Shown here: positions 26,126 to 34,927 of the stretch, one piece after another
How positions within the stretch are numbered: position 1 is the stretch's first letter
How the letters are laid out: each line of letters begins with the position of its first letter
DNA from: Ruania suaedae
Lineage (GTDB): Bacteria > Actinomycetota > Actinomycetes > Actinomycetales > Beutenbergiaceae
DNA: 64,000 nucleotides
Assembly (NCBI RefSeq): GCF_021049265.1
Contig: NZ_CP088018.1
Location: 2,170,001-2,234,000 of the forward strand
Direction: 5' to 3'
Notes under the pieces: generated by a model
Database searches by the model: none
Seen by the model: only the letters and a program-made list of their open reading frames with translations
Told to the model about the DNA's origin: nothing
Made by a program: the position numbers and the translations under genes

Positions 26126-29100
26126 CAGCGCCCCCCTCCGTCGGTCAGTACGTCACGCACCCTATCGACGTCCAGTGACACCACCTGCCAGCCCATGCGT
26201 TCCAGATCAGCATGCACCGCCGAATCGCCCACGATCGCCACTCGCCTTCCCGGCCAGGAGAGATCGAGTGGAATCAGTTCGTCGCCGGTGTCGACCTCTT
26301 CGCCCAGTACCGGTGCCGGGAGACCGCCGGCGTCCAGCGGTGCCAAAGTTCGCAGCAGATCGCGCTCGGCGTCGTCCGCCGCGGCGGAGAAGACAACCTC
26401 CCATGCCGGCGACCACCGCAGGTCACCCTGCGGTGCACGCACCGGCACTGCGACCTGCTTGCCGAGGGCGGAGCGCGTTGTGACCACGGACGGTTCCGTT
26501 CGGTGGTTGAGCAGGTTGGCGAGATGTAGCCACGTCCGCCATGCCTGGCGGTGATCCGGGCCCAGCACGTCGGCCGCGTCGTCGAGAACGAGCGCGGTCT
26601 CGAACGCCATCGCGTTCCCAGGCAGCAGTCGCATTCCGAAAGCCACGGCCCCGCGCCGCCACACGAAGGTCGAGGCACCACCACCCCCGACCGACCCACC
26701 ATCGAGCGCCTCGAGCGCCACCCGAGCGAGCGGCGTGCTCGCATCACTCGTGCCGCTCTCAGCACGCGGCAGGGTGAACAGCGGGAGCCAGCGAGCGAGT
26801 TGCTCTCGGGCCACCACATCCGGGCTCTGCACCCACTGCACCAATTGGTCGAGTGGCCCTCGGCGCGCCAGGTCCACACTCGCGGTCCGCAACCCGTCGC
26901 CCGCAGTCTGCAGCACCATGGGGACCGCATCCGGCTCGAACCAAGCCGGTATCTCGCTCGGCCGCTCTGTCTCTGCACCCTCGACGTCCTCCCAGGTGAG
27001 GGCGAGCACCTGATACCCGGCCTGCCGAAGGACGTCCCGCTTATGCGCGTCGTCGGCGAGGCGGTTGCGATCTGGGGCTGCGTGGAAACCCCAGCCGTCG
27101 GTGAAGATGGCCACGCCGGGGATGTTGGGCCGGTCCGAACTGAGCACGAAGTCGGGCCGTGCGCCGTGCAGGAACTGCTGGGGCTCCAACCGCCACCGCG
27201 CTCCCCCGCCGAAGGTGATCTGCCAGGCGTTGCCCACGTCGGTGGGCTGCTCCACCACCGTCGCTCCCAGGGCGTCGAGCCGGGTGCGCAGCACCTGCCG
27301 GAACTTCTGCTCGAGCTGGCTCTCCTTGTCCGGTGCCGCCGGTTCCTCCTCGGTGACCGTCCACGACATGGCTTCCGGAACGGCATCGTCGGTCGCCTTC
27401 CCGGAGAGCAGGATGGTGCGCAGGTGACGCTCGGCTGCCGCGCGGGAGACGTAGCGGACCTCGTGTACCCCGGCGAACGGCAGCAAGCACCGGTCGCAGG
27501 CGAGTTTGTCGTCCTCCTGGCACGTACAGTCCCGCAGGAGGCGCCACGCCGTGTGCAGCATGCCCCAGACGGTTGCCGGGTCAGCGAGCTCGGCGAGATA
27601 GCCGGTGCCGCCGGGGACGATATCGTGCAGGAGCAGTGCTTCCAGGGGTGTGCCGTCGGCTGCGGGGTCGACGACGGTCTCCACGGCCAGGTGATCCGGT
27701 GCGCCTCCGAGGTGCTCACGCAGCGCGAGCATCAGCGCCGCCCGCAGGCTGGGGACGGCGAACTGGTCGCCGAGAGTGGCGGTGCGCGGCAGCCGCAGCA
27801 GCAGCCCTTCGGTGCGCAAGGTGCGCCCGAGCGCGAGTGAGCGGGTGTGCTCACCCTGCTCACGCCGTCGCGGGCACCAGGGCCGGTGCTCGTGCGGACT
27901 GTTGCGTCCCGTGGCCGAGTCCTTCTTCCCGCAACTGTCGCAGAGTCGAAACTTGGGTGCGTTCACCTCGCGACCGGCGAAGGTGAAGGCGCTGCCCCGG
28001 CTGCTGCGCGGGCCGAGGTTGAGCCAGCGCAGGGTCATGTCGCGGACGTAGTTGGCGCCGAAGTCGTAGTCCTGCACGTACCAGCGCCTGCGCACGTGGT
28101 CGGCGGTGTGCTGGGTGGCGAGCACCACCTGGTAGGAGGTGCGGTCGCGTTCGTCGCGGTTGTCGTTGATGGTGGCTTCCTCGCGGCGGATGGCCGAGGA
28201 GACTTCCCGTAGTTCCACCACGTCAACGCGTTGACGCAGGTCGGCGATGCCGGGGCTTCCGCAGCGCGCGCAGGCGGTCGCGGTACGGTGTCCGCCGTCG
28301 GGGCCGAGGTCGATGCTGTATCCGCAGGCGGGGCAGACGGCCCAGGTGCGCACATCTTCGCCGTCGCGTCCGAGCTCGACGGCGTCGATGTCGATGGCGA
28401 GGCCCCGGGCGTAGAAGGTACTGCCAGGGGCGAAGTCGCGCAGGGCCTGGGCTGATGCACGCTCGATGGAGACGGCGTCGCGTTGGTGCTGCTGGGTGTC
28501 GGGATCGATCCAGGAGATGGCGACATCGAGCTTCACCGAGTCGTCGAGCAGCGTGTAGTTCGGGAACAGGCCTGCTTCCTCGAGAGCAGAGATCCAGTAC
28601 TCACCGCGCAGGTCGGCGAGCTGGTGGTTGGTCAGGCGCAGGGCGGCCTCGGCGGTTCGCAACTCGCGCTGGTCGGTCTCGGTGGCGGCCGGGAGGTCAG
28701 CCTTCTGCCGAAGCTCGGGCAGGCTGCGTTCGATCTCCTGACGGCGGAACTGCAGGGTCTCGAGGCGGTGTTGCCATTCGCGCGCGGCGGCGTGGCAGCG
28801 GGCGGCGATCGCGCTTGTTCCGGGCCCTCCGGTCGGGGTGGCCCACTCCCGCAACGAGGCGACGGCGTCCGTACCGAGGGTAGCGAACGCGCCGAGGAAT
28901 CGGGCCAGATGGGCCTCGGCATGGGTCTCGGCCTCGTCGATGATCTCACCGAGGTAGGTGCCCGGGTCGCTGCTGCTGAGTGCATGGTCCACGCGGGCGG
29001 GGTGGGGGGCATCGGGGCGGCGGGCGAGGACGTCGGCGATGCAGGCGAGGTACTGGCGCCGCAAGATCTCCTCGGCTCCCAGGTAGGTCGCCGGGGGCCG

Positions 29101-32100
29101 CACTTCTCCGTTGATGGTGCCGAGCGGGTCGGTAAACCGGGGCAGCTGGTCGCCGCGTGCGGTGACGAAGGCGAGGGCGAGGGAGTTGCCGGTGAGGCGG
29201 CCGGCCCGGCCCACGCGTTGCACGTAACTGGCCACGGTGCGGGGCAGGGAGGCGAGCACGACGGCGGAGAGGTCACCGATGTCGATGCCCATCTCCAAGG
29301 TCGGGGTGGCCACGAGCACGTTGGGCGCGTCCGGTGCGGGCGTGGGGGCCTTGAACTGCTGTTCGTAGGCGAGGCGGGTCTTGTCTGGCAGCAGGCTGGT
29401 GTGCTCGCGCGCGATGATGCGCCGGATGTCATGCCCGGCGTACATCTGCCGGTAGAAGTTCTCTCCGTCTCGGTGGCGCACCAGGCGGCCGGTGCAGCGT
29501 TGGACGAGGCAGGGGGCGCCGTCCAACTGGTCGACGGTCTCGGGGGCGCCCGGAGTGATGTCGTGGCAGGTGTCGCAGGCTAGGGCGAGACATCCGCTCG
29601 TGAGTTCGTCCAACTGTGCGGCGCGCACGACGATGCTTTCGGGCCGCAGGTGATAGGTGGTGGCCTGGCTGTCTGATGCCTCGACCCCGAGGATGCCGCG
29701 CTGGTCGAGTCGGGTGAACAGATGGCGCACGAGGGTGGCACCGTCGTGGTTGTCGACGTTGAGGACGGCGCCGGTCCAGGTGGCGTACCAGCCACGTGGG
29801 CTACCGAGCGGGTCCATGTCCGAATCCTTGGCCGCGGGCGCTCCCCCGATGCGGGGGTAACCCGGCGCACTGGCGCCAGCGGGAAAGGCCGGCATGCCCT
29901 CGTGACGGGGCCGGCCGCCCCAAATGGCCCATCGGTTTCCGTCGGCGCGGCGGAACTTGGTGAACCAGTCATGCTCGATCGCGCCTCGGGTGCGCATCCG
30001 TTCGAGCACACCGCGCACCCAGGCGAGTAGGTCCTTCTCCGTGGGAGCGAACGTGTCCAGGGTGCCCGTACCACCGGCCGCATCGATGGCTTCGCGGGCC
30101 ACCTGAGCAAGGAGTTGGGGTGCCACATCGACATTCGCGACTGCGGTGCCGGTGCGTTCGAGGGTGCGGCCGACGCCGGAACGCAGACCTACCTCGAGCA
30201 TCACGTCGAGGGTGAGCCGCTTCTCGACGCGGCGTCGCGCGCTCGCACGGGCCGTAGAGGAGGCATGCGGCCTCCAGTACTCGGCGAACTTGTCCCGGTC
30301 GGCGAGGTCAGGCGGCAGGATCCGGTACCGGTGGTGAGGGTTGTCACTAGCACCCTCGAGCACGGCGCGGACGAGCTCGGGGATGGTGACTGGCTCGTCG
30401 TCGGGTAGGGCGTGTCGGAGAACGGAGCGCAGCGTGAGGCTGTGGGATCGGGCCTGGATGAACCCGGCACGGTGGGCGGCGTCCTGAACCGAGTCAGTGA
30501 AGACGAGCGCCTTCTTCTCGCGTTCGTCGAGTCCGTCGGTGCCGAACAGGGCGGAGAGGTTCACCGAGAGCATGGTGGCGATGGCCGAGCCGAGGAACCG
30601 GATGCCGTCCTTCTGCAGGCAGGACGGGCACACGTCCTCCTTGGAGTCCTTGCCGGCGTCCTCACCGCGGTGAGTCAGCACGGGTAGCGCCCCACCGGCG
30701 TCGAGGATGCTCTTGTCGGGGCGGGCGACGACGAGACGCCGTTCCTCGACGAGGAACCAGGCAAGGTTCGAGACCGTGGCCTCCTCGTCGCGTGCTCGTT
30801 GGTCTTCCTCGGGTGCGTGCAGCAGCGAGCGGAAGCGTTCCTCGCCGGCGAGATGGCGCCGTCGGATGTCGGTGTCGTCGGTATCGAGGTCGCTGCCGGT
30901 GGGAGCGAGGATCACGCCCCAGCCGGAGCGGTGGCAGTGGCGGCAGTAGATCGCAGGAAGCATGACGCCCGTTCCGGAGCCGGATGCGGCACCGGTGAGG
31001 ACGCCATCGTCGCTCCAGGCGAACGTGGGGCTGCCGGCGGCCATTCGGTCGAGTCGGGTGAGCTCGCGGGTCCAGAGGTGGGTGTCGACCGAGAGCGCGG
31101 CACGCCCGCAGGTAGCCCGCACGTGGCTGAGCGCGGCGAGGTATCGGCTCAGTGCGGCCACCGGGTCGACCTGTGCCTGTTTGCGGTTCTCAGCTTGGCC
31201 GCGGGGCACAAGGGCGTGGGCGAGGTCGTGCAGGTCTGCTGCGCTGCGGGTGGCGTCGACGAGGCGTTCAGTGAAGGGATGCGCCTTGACGAGGTCGAGA
31301 AGGACCGTAGGTTCGGCATCGGTGAGGTCGACGGTGTTCCCGTCCGGCGTTCGGTACATCGCGGCAAGGACGAGACGCGCCATCTCCTCCGGTGGAACGT
31401 CTCGCTTCTCATCCCGATCGGGGTCAAATGCGGTGAGGGTGGTGAACTCCATGGGCGCCCAGCCGCGCTCACCGATGCGGGCGGCGGCATCGCCTGACCA
31501 TTCCGTGACGCTCAGTCGCGACTCGGTGATGACCGCCTCGGGCGGGAATGCTTCACCGAAGACGGTCTCAGCAAAGTCGCGCATAGTGGAACTGTCACCG
31601 TCGCCGAGGGTGGCGGAGGTGGCGACCGGAGTGACGCGTCCAAGGGGCCGTCGGTGGTCCTCCTCGGTGAGGGCAGGACCGTCGTCGGTCCAGTAGGACT
31701 TGAGCGTGAGGCCAAGACGGCGCAGCAGCATCGAGACATCGGTGCCCTGGGCGCCGTCGTAGGTGTGGAACTCATCGAGCACCAGGTACTGCAGGCTGGT
31801 GGCACTCTGCTGCCAGATCCGGGCGTCGCGGTCCCGGAGCAGGAGTTGGTCGAGCATCTTGTAGTTGGTGAGCAGGATGTCCGGTGCCTGGTCTCGGATC
31901 ACTTCGCGGGAGGTGATGAGGCCCGCCGCCGAAACTTTGCTGCGCTCGGGGCCTTCCTGGCCGGTGTAGAGCGCTGCGGTGATATCGGCGAGCTCGGCGT
32001 GTTCGGCGATCAGGGCGGCCAACCGGCCTGCTTGGTCGTCCGCGAGGGCGTTCATCGGGTAGAGGATGATCGCCTTGGTGCCGCGGATTCCTTGCCTGCG

Positions 32101-32487
32101 GGCGCGGCGGACGTGGTCGAGGATCGGGTAGAGGAAGGCTTCGGTCTTGCCTGAACCAGTGCCGGTCGTGACCAGTGTCGGTTGTGGGCGCGGTTGGTCC
32201 GGAGTGAGACCGAGACTGCTCAGGCGGGCGAACGCGCGGGCTTGGTGACCGTAGGGCGGGAATCCCTCGTACCACTCAAGCGAGTCACGCCACCCATCCT
32301 CAGCGGGACGGAACGGCAACCGGAGGCGCACATACGGACCGCGGAACATGCCGTGCTCGCGATCAGTAAGGAAGTCCTCGAGCGCAGCGCGGGTCTCAGG
32401 GTCGGCGAGCGAGAATGTCGTACCCAGGTACTCGGACAGCGCTCTGCGCAGTCGCGTCGCCTGGGTGACGGGGATCAGCTCACTCAT
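26125..32487 (-). CDS. Giant DUF1998/MZB helicase with C-terminal nuclease-like domain (DISARM DrmA/DrmB-like)
   Basis: A ~2120-residue SF2 helicase. Motif I is TGTGSGKTEAF (~106-116) and motif II LDEFHTYDG (~234-242). The second RecA lobe has TPTLEMGIDIGDLSAVV and YVQRVGRAGR (~1060-1100). Cys clusters follow: CPACGYSIDLG (~1382), CARCG, CDSCGKKD, and CTCQEDDKLACDRC (~1652), the last resembling the MZB/DUF1998 site of MrfA-type helicases. Around 1776-1830, PDFVLSS and FTDGWGFH...DDAHKRDVLRQAGY resemble a Vsr/DUF559-like nuclease. In DISARM, helicase (DrmA) and DUF1998 (DrmB) are separate proteins; here both lie in one chain. The start at 32487 is supported by the diverged copy at 33882-34023, whose homology begins at the same codon. 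It is followed directly by the UvrD-like gene. Confidence 0.88.
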   Translation of the reverse strand: MSELIPVTQATRLRRALSEYLGTTFSLADPETRAALEDFLTDREHGMFRGPYVRLRLPFRPAEDGWRDSLEWYEGFPPYGHQARAFARLSSLGLTPDQPRPQPTLVTTGTGSGKTEAFLYPILDHVRRARRQGIRGTKAIILYPMNALADDQAGRLAALIAEHAELADITAALYTGQEGPERSKVSAAGLITSREVIRDQAPDILLTNYKMLDQLLLRDRDARIWQQSATSLQYLVLDEFHTYDGAQGTDVSMLLRRLGLTLKSYWTDDGPALTEEDHRRPLGRVTPVATSATLGDGDSSTMRDFAETVFGEAFPPEAVITESRLSVTEWSGDAAARIGERGWAPMEFTTLTAFDPDRDEKRDVPPEEMARLVLAAMYRTPDGNTVDLTDAEPTVLLDLVKAHPFTERLVDATRSAADLHDLAHALVPRGQAENRKQAQVDPVAALSRYLAALSHVRATCGRAALSVDTHLWTRELTRLDRMAAGSPTFAWSDDGVLTGAASGSGTGVMLPAIYCRHCHRSGWGVILAPTGSDLDTDDTDIRRRHLAGEERFRSLLHAPEEDQRARDEEATVSNLAWFLVEERRLVVARPDKSILDAGGALPVLTHRGEDAGKDSKEDVCPSCLQKDGIRFLGSAIATMLSVNLSALFGTDGLDEREKKALVFTDSVQDAAHRAGFIQARSHSLTLRSVLRHALPDDEPVTIPELVRAVLEGASDNPHHRYRILPPDLADRDKFAEYWRPHASSTARASARRRVEKRLTLDVMLEVGLRSGVGRTLERTGTAVANVDVAPQLLAQVAREAIDAAGGTGTLDTFAPTEKDLLAWVRGVLERMRTRGAIEHDWFTKFRRADGNRWAIWGGRPRHEGMPAFPAGASAPGYPRIGGAPAAKDSDMDPLGSPRGWYATWTGAVLNVDNHDGATLVRHLFTRLDQRGILGVEASDSQATTYHLRPESIVVRAAQLDELTSGCLALACDTCHDITPGAPETVDQLDGAPCLVQRCTGRLVRHRDGENFYRQMYAGHDIRRIIAREHTSLLPDKTRLAYEQQFKAPTPAPDAPNVLVATPTLEMGIDIGDLSAVVLASLPRTVASYVQRVGRAGRLTGNSLALAFVTARGDQLPRFTDPLGTINGEVRPPATYLGAEEILRRQYLACIADVLARRPDAPHPARVDHALSSSDPGTYLGEIIDEAETHAEAHLARFLGAFATLGTDAVASLREWATPTGGPGTSAIAARCHAAAREWQHRLETLQFRRQEIERSLPELRQKADLPAATETDQRELRTAEAALRLTNHQLADLRGEYWISALEEAGLFPNYTLLDDSVKLDVAISWIDPDTQQHQRDAVSIERASAQALRDFAPGSTFYARGLAIDIDAVELGRDGEDVRTWAVCPACGYSIDLGPDGGHRTATACARCGSPGIADLRQRVDVVELREVSSAIRREEATINDNRDERDRTSYQVVLATQHTADHVRRRWYVQDYDFGANYVRDMTLRWLNLGPRSSRGSAFTFAGREVNAPKFRLCDSCGKKDSATGRNSPHEHRPWCPRRREQGEHTRSLALGRTLRTEGLLLRLPRTATLGDQFAVPSLRAALMLALREHLGGAPDHLAVETVVDPAADGTPLEALLLHDIVPGGTGYLAELADPATVWGMLHTAWRLLRDCTCQEDDKLACDRCLLPFAGVHEVRYVSRAAAERHLRTILLSGKATDDAVPEAMSWTVTEEEPAAPDKESQLEQKFRQVLRTRLDALGATVVEQPTDVGNAWQITFGGGARWRLEPQQFLHGARPDFVLSSDRPNIPGVAIFTDGWGFHAAPDRNRLADDAHKRDVLRQAGYQVLALTWEDVEGAETERPSEIPAWFEPDAVPMVLQTAGDGLRTASVDLARRGPLDQLVQWVQSPDVVAREQLARWLPLFTLPRAESGTSDASTPLARVALEALDGGSVGGGGASTFVWRRGAVAFGMRLLPGNAMAFETALVLDDAADVLGPDHRQAWRTWLHLANLLNHRTEPSVVTTRSALGKQVAVPVRAPQGDLRWSPAWEVVFSAAADDAERDLLRTLAPLDAGGLPAPVLGEEVDTGDELIPLDLSWPGRRVAIVGDSAVHADLERMGWQVVSLDVDRVRDVLTDGGGR

Positions 32488-32552
32488 GGATCCGATCCTG
32501 TCAGAGGGCACAGACACTCGTCTGGCCATCTCGGCCCACGGCACCCACAGCG

Positions 32553-33146
32553 CTACTCGCAATCATTGCCGGGCACAATGACGCCGCGAAGTCGCTCTGC
32601 CGTCTCGCTCATCCGGTAGCGCTCCACGATGAGGTCGAGAAATCTCTCCGGGCTGACCGGTGGATTCGTATACCGTGCCAGCATTCTCGTGACGGCCTCC
32701 CCGGCGCGTTGCGGGTTCACCGAGACGGTGTGCGCCGCGAAGTCGGCTGGCGTCTGGATCTCGATATGGCGCGGAACCTGTGCGCGAGGAAAGTGCTTCA
32801 GGTTCTCGGTGACGATCACGTCGGCCTTGCCGGTGACGGCGGCAGCAAGCACGTGCTCGTCATTGCTGTCCGGCAGGTCGAACGTGCCGTCGAGGGGCTC
32901 CCAGTCGCGCACGCAGGCATCGTCGAATGCGGAGGCCATGGTGACGACGAGATGTTCGGCAGCGACCCGAGCCTTCTCCGGGTCGGTGCCTCGTTCTTCA
33001 CGCTTGATGCGCTCAGCGCGTTCAAGTTCGGTGAGGATTGCTGAGCTCCAGAGCGGCCGGTAGAGATCCTCGACGCTCAGTGAGAGGAGTAGGTCCCGAC
33101 GCAGACTCGGCCACAGGGTGCACGTGTCGAGCAGCGCCGCAAACAT
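32553..33146 (-). CDS. PIN-domain ribonuclease toxin
   Basis: A 197-residue PIN protein. The first acidic residue lies in ALLDTCTLWPS (residues 4-14), the second region in SSAILTELERAERI, and the third in PDSNDEHVLAAA, followed by VIVTENLKHFP. Together these form the metal site of PIN ribonucleases. The length and the C-terminal helical extension match the COG1569-like toxins paired with HTH antitoxins. The antitoxin gene lies 25 bases upstream in the same direction. The toxin likely cleaves RNA when freed from its antitoxin. The pair sits between the FRG gene and the giant helicase and could stabilise the island. Confidence 0.87.
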   Translation of the reverse strand: MFAALLDTCTLWPSLRRDLLLSLSVEDLYRPLWSSAILTELERAERIKREERGTDPEKARVAAEHLVVTMASAFDDACVRDWEPLDGTFDLPDSNDEHVLAAAVTGKADVIVTENLKHFPRAQVPRHIEIQTPADFAAHTVSVNPQRAGEAVTRMLARYTNPPVSPERFLDLIVERYRMSETAERLRGVIVPGNDCE

Positions 33147-33171
33147 GTCCCGAGTGTGGCATGACCGGTGA

Positions 33172-33702
33172 TCACGTCAGGTCAGTACCCGCGGCACCTT
33201 CCCGTGGCGACAAGTTCGAGCGAACCGCTCTCAACCGCGCCAATTCAGACTCCAGATCATCTTCGTCGTCGATCTGGACCGCTAGTTCGTCGAGTGCTGC
33301 GTACTGGGCGGCTCGCCTTCGGTTGCGATAAGCCAGGACGTCCTCGAGCTTCAAGCGGCGACGGTTACCCACTCGATCGGCAGGCAACTCTCCCGAATCG
33401 ATGACGCGCACGACTGTGGGACGGCTTACGCCCAGTAGGTCTGCCGCCTGCTGGGTGGTCAGCGTCATCGACTGTGGAGCCACCGTGACCGCTCGGCCAC
33501 GCTGCATAGCGTCGACGATCTGTACCAACGCCCTGTGGATCGGTTCGGTCAGCTCGACCTGCTCTCCCTCATCTGCGCCGACCAGCAGGTAGCGCGGCTT
33601 GACCGTCCCTCCTCGCGCCGCGTGAGCATCGAGGAAGCTGTGGATCTTCGCCAGGCTTGGCGTGTCGCTCGGCAGATACGTCTGCTCCATCGTGTCGCCC
33701 AT
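33172..33702 (-). CDS. Excisionase-type HTH antitoxin
   Basis: A 176-residue protein with an excisionase/MerR-like DNA-binding segment at about residues 82-130 (LTTQQAADLLGVSRPTVVRV, then LPADRVGNRRRLKLEDVLAY). A helical C-terminal tail follows that probably wraps the toxin. The start at 33702 has AAGGGAG seven bases upstream. A longer in-frame reading to 34014 is not part of this gene: its first ~45 codons are a remnant of a different gene, the DUF1998 helicase 5' end. The gene precedes the PIN toxin and likely represses its own promoter through the palindrome at 33744-33764. Confidence 0.85.
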   Translation of the reverse strand: MGDTMEQTYLPSDTPSLAKIHSFLDAHAARGGTVKPRYLLVGADEGEQVELTEPIHRALVQIVDAMQRGRAVTVAPQSMTLTTQQAADLLGVSRPTVVRVIDSGELPADRVGNRRRLKLEDVLAYRNRRRAAQYAALDELAVQIDDEDDLESELARLRAVRSNLSPREGAAGTDLT

Positions 33703-33743
33703 GACGATCTCCCTTCCAGTTGCAATGCGCACAGATCGTAACA

Positions 33744-33764
33744 CTATTCGTAACGTTCGAATAG
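33744..33764. promoter_or_regulatory. Probable antitoxin operator
   Basis: CTATTCG and CGAATAG are perfect 7-base arms around TAACGTT, itself containing the palindrome AACGTT. The element lies 42-62 bases upstream of the antitoxin start, where autoregulatory sites of toxin-antitoxin operons usually are. Confidence 0.5.
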
Positions 33765-33881
33765 ATCGGACGCCAGCACATTGCGCACGATCGCTGATGG
33801 TCCGATCGGTTGGGCGCCACCGCTGCCTGCTGGAGTACCCACGGTGTATGCACCACGGGGAGCATGACGACGATCGGCGGC

Positions 33882-34023
33882 CCATGCCGTACTCACGGTC
33901 TGTGAGGAGGCCCTCCGGCACAGTGCAGGTCTCCGGGTCGGCGAGCGAGAACGTCGTGCCCAGGTATTCGGACAGCACCCTGCGCAGTCGTGTCGCCTGA
34001 GTGACGGGAATCAACTCAGCGAC
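33882..34023 (-). pseudogene. Truncated, diverged copy of the DUF1998 helicase 5' end
   Basis: The minus strand here reads IPVTQATRLRRVLSEYLGTT and on through a DREYGMG segment. It matches the N-terminus of the giant helicase (start at 32487) at 35 of 44 aligned residues, with similar DNA identity by eye. The copy's start codon position is GTC instead of ATG, and homology stops after ~45 codons, so it cannot make the protein. It lies just downstream of the FRG gene in operon order, where the helicase would be expected if the PIN pair were absent. It marks an old recombination or replacement junction. Confidence 0.85.
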
Positions 34024-34123
34024 GGAACGTTCCTGTCGTTGTCTGTGAGCATAGGCGGATGAGCGCCGCTCCCACAGGATGAAGAATAGCCGAATCTTCG
34101 GTTACACGAATCATTTGGCGCCT

Positions 34124-34927
34124 CTACTCTCCAAACTTTTTCGGGAAGAGCCCGTCGCGACCATCATACAGGTCGCGATCCGTTCGCGAGAATGGATGAG
34201 TTGGGCCATTGGATTGCGCAAAGCCCGCGAAATCCGGGTAGACCCCAATCCCGTCTAAACCGCAATTCTTGGCAAGATATTCTCTCAGCGATGACTTTAG
34301 ATCCGAATCGATTTCGATCTTATCTATGTGGAAGTACTGGTCACTCCACTCGAAGGGATTATTCGATGCAAGATTCTCGCGAATCCTTCCTACAAGAAAT
34401 CCTGCCCGTTGTGCCTTCACTCGCTCGCTTCTTGTCGCTGGAACATAGGCGCGTGGCCCCTGCTCCTCAGTACTATCAAGGACCTCATCCAGAGAGTCCA
34501 CTTCAAAGTAATTTACAACTCGGTCCAATGGCAAGGAAAAGTGGAGCACTGCGCCGACCTTGCCGGGATGGGAGTGACCTGATGCAAACCATAGCGCAAC
34601 CAGGGGATCGCGACTCACGTCCAGGAACCTGGTGGCGCCCCCGTTGTGCTGCGCCTCAATGAGGGTTTCAATAACATTACCAAGATAGAAGCCTCGACCA
34701 TTCGCTTCACACAAGAGGTCCGTTTCGTATCGCTCTACGAGTTCTTCCGTAATCTCGTCGATGTCAAAGCGAAGGCGGAGTCGGCGATAGAGCGTTGGGT
34801 AGGTGGGCCAATCAACATCCTCCTGCCCGCGCCAGAAGTGAACTCGCGTCGCATCCGCTGCGTAAGAATAGATTTCTTCCAGAACATACCCCACACTCTC
34901 AAGTGCGGAAGAACTTGCTCTATTCAA
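34124..34927 (-). CDS. FRG-domain protein
   Basis: A 267-residue protein with the FRG motif set: FWRGQEDVDWPTYPTLYRRL near residues 31-50, and EAQHNGGATRFLDVSRDPLV near 90-110, followed by ALWFAS. FRG proteins are named for the (F/Y)RG motif; some act as toxins or sensors in defence loci, but the activity is not settled. The start is TTG at 34927, overlapping the methyltransferase stop by four bases (TTGA). A near-perfect AAAGGAGGA lies ten bases upstream, inside the methyltransferase gene. Base composition is lower in G+C than the methyltransferase, suggesting a separate origin despite the tight coupling. Confidence 0.83.
   Translation of the reverse strand: MNRASSSALESVGYVLEEIYSYAADATRVHFWRGQEDVDWPTYPTLYRRLRLRFDIDEITEELVERYETDLLCEANGRGFYLGNVIETLIEAQHNGGATRFLDVSRDPLVALWFASGHSHPGKVGAVLHFSLPLDRVVNYFEVDSLDEVLDSTEEQGPRAYVPATRSERVKAQRAGFLVGRIRENLASNNPFEWSDQYFHIDKIEIDSDLKSSLREYLAKNCGLDGIGVYPDFAGFAQSNGPTHPFSRTDRDLYDGRDGLFPKKFGE

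Larger units (their letters stand above)
33703..34123. other. Noncoding gap upstream of the toxin-antitoxin pair
   Basis: These 421 bases hold the presumed promoter and operator of the antitoxin gene (33744-33764) and the helicase 5' remnant (33882-34023). About 100 bases on either side of the remnant show no gene. G+C falls toward the FRG gene side. Confidence 0.7.

Noticed and set aside
33703-34014. Longer antitoxin start at 34014
   Set aside because: The added part begins with the helicase remnant and then shows Cys/Ser/Arg-rich nonsense; AAGGGAG supports 33702.
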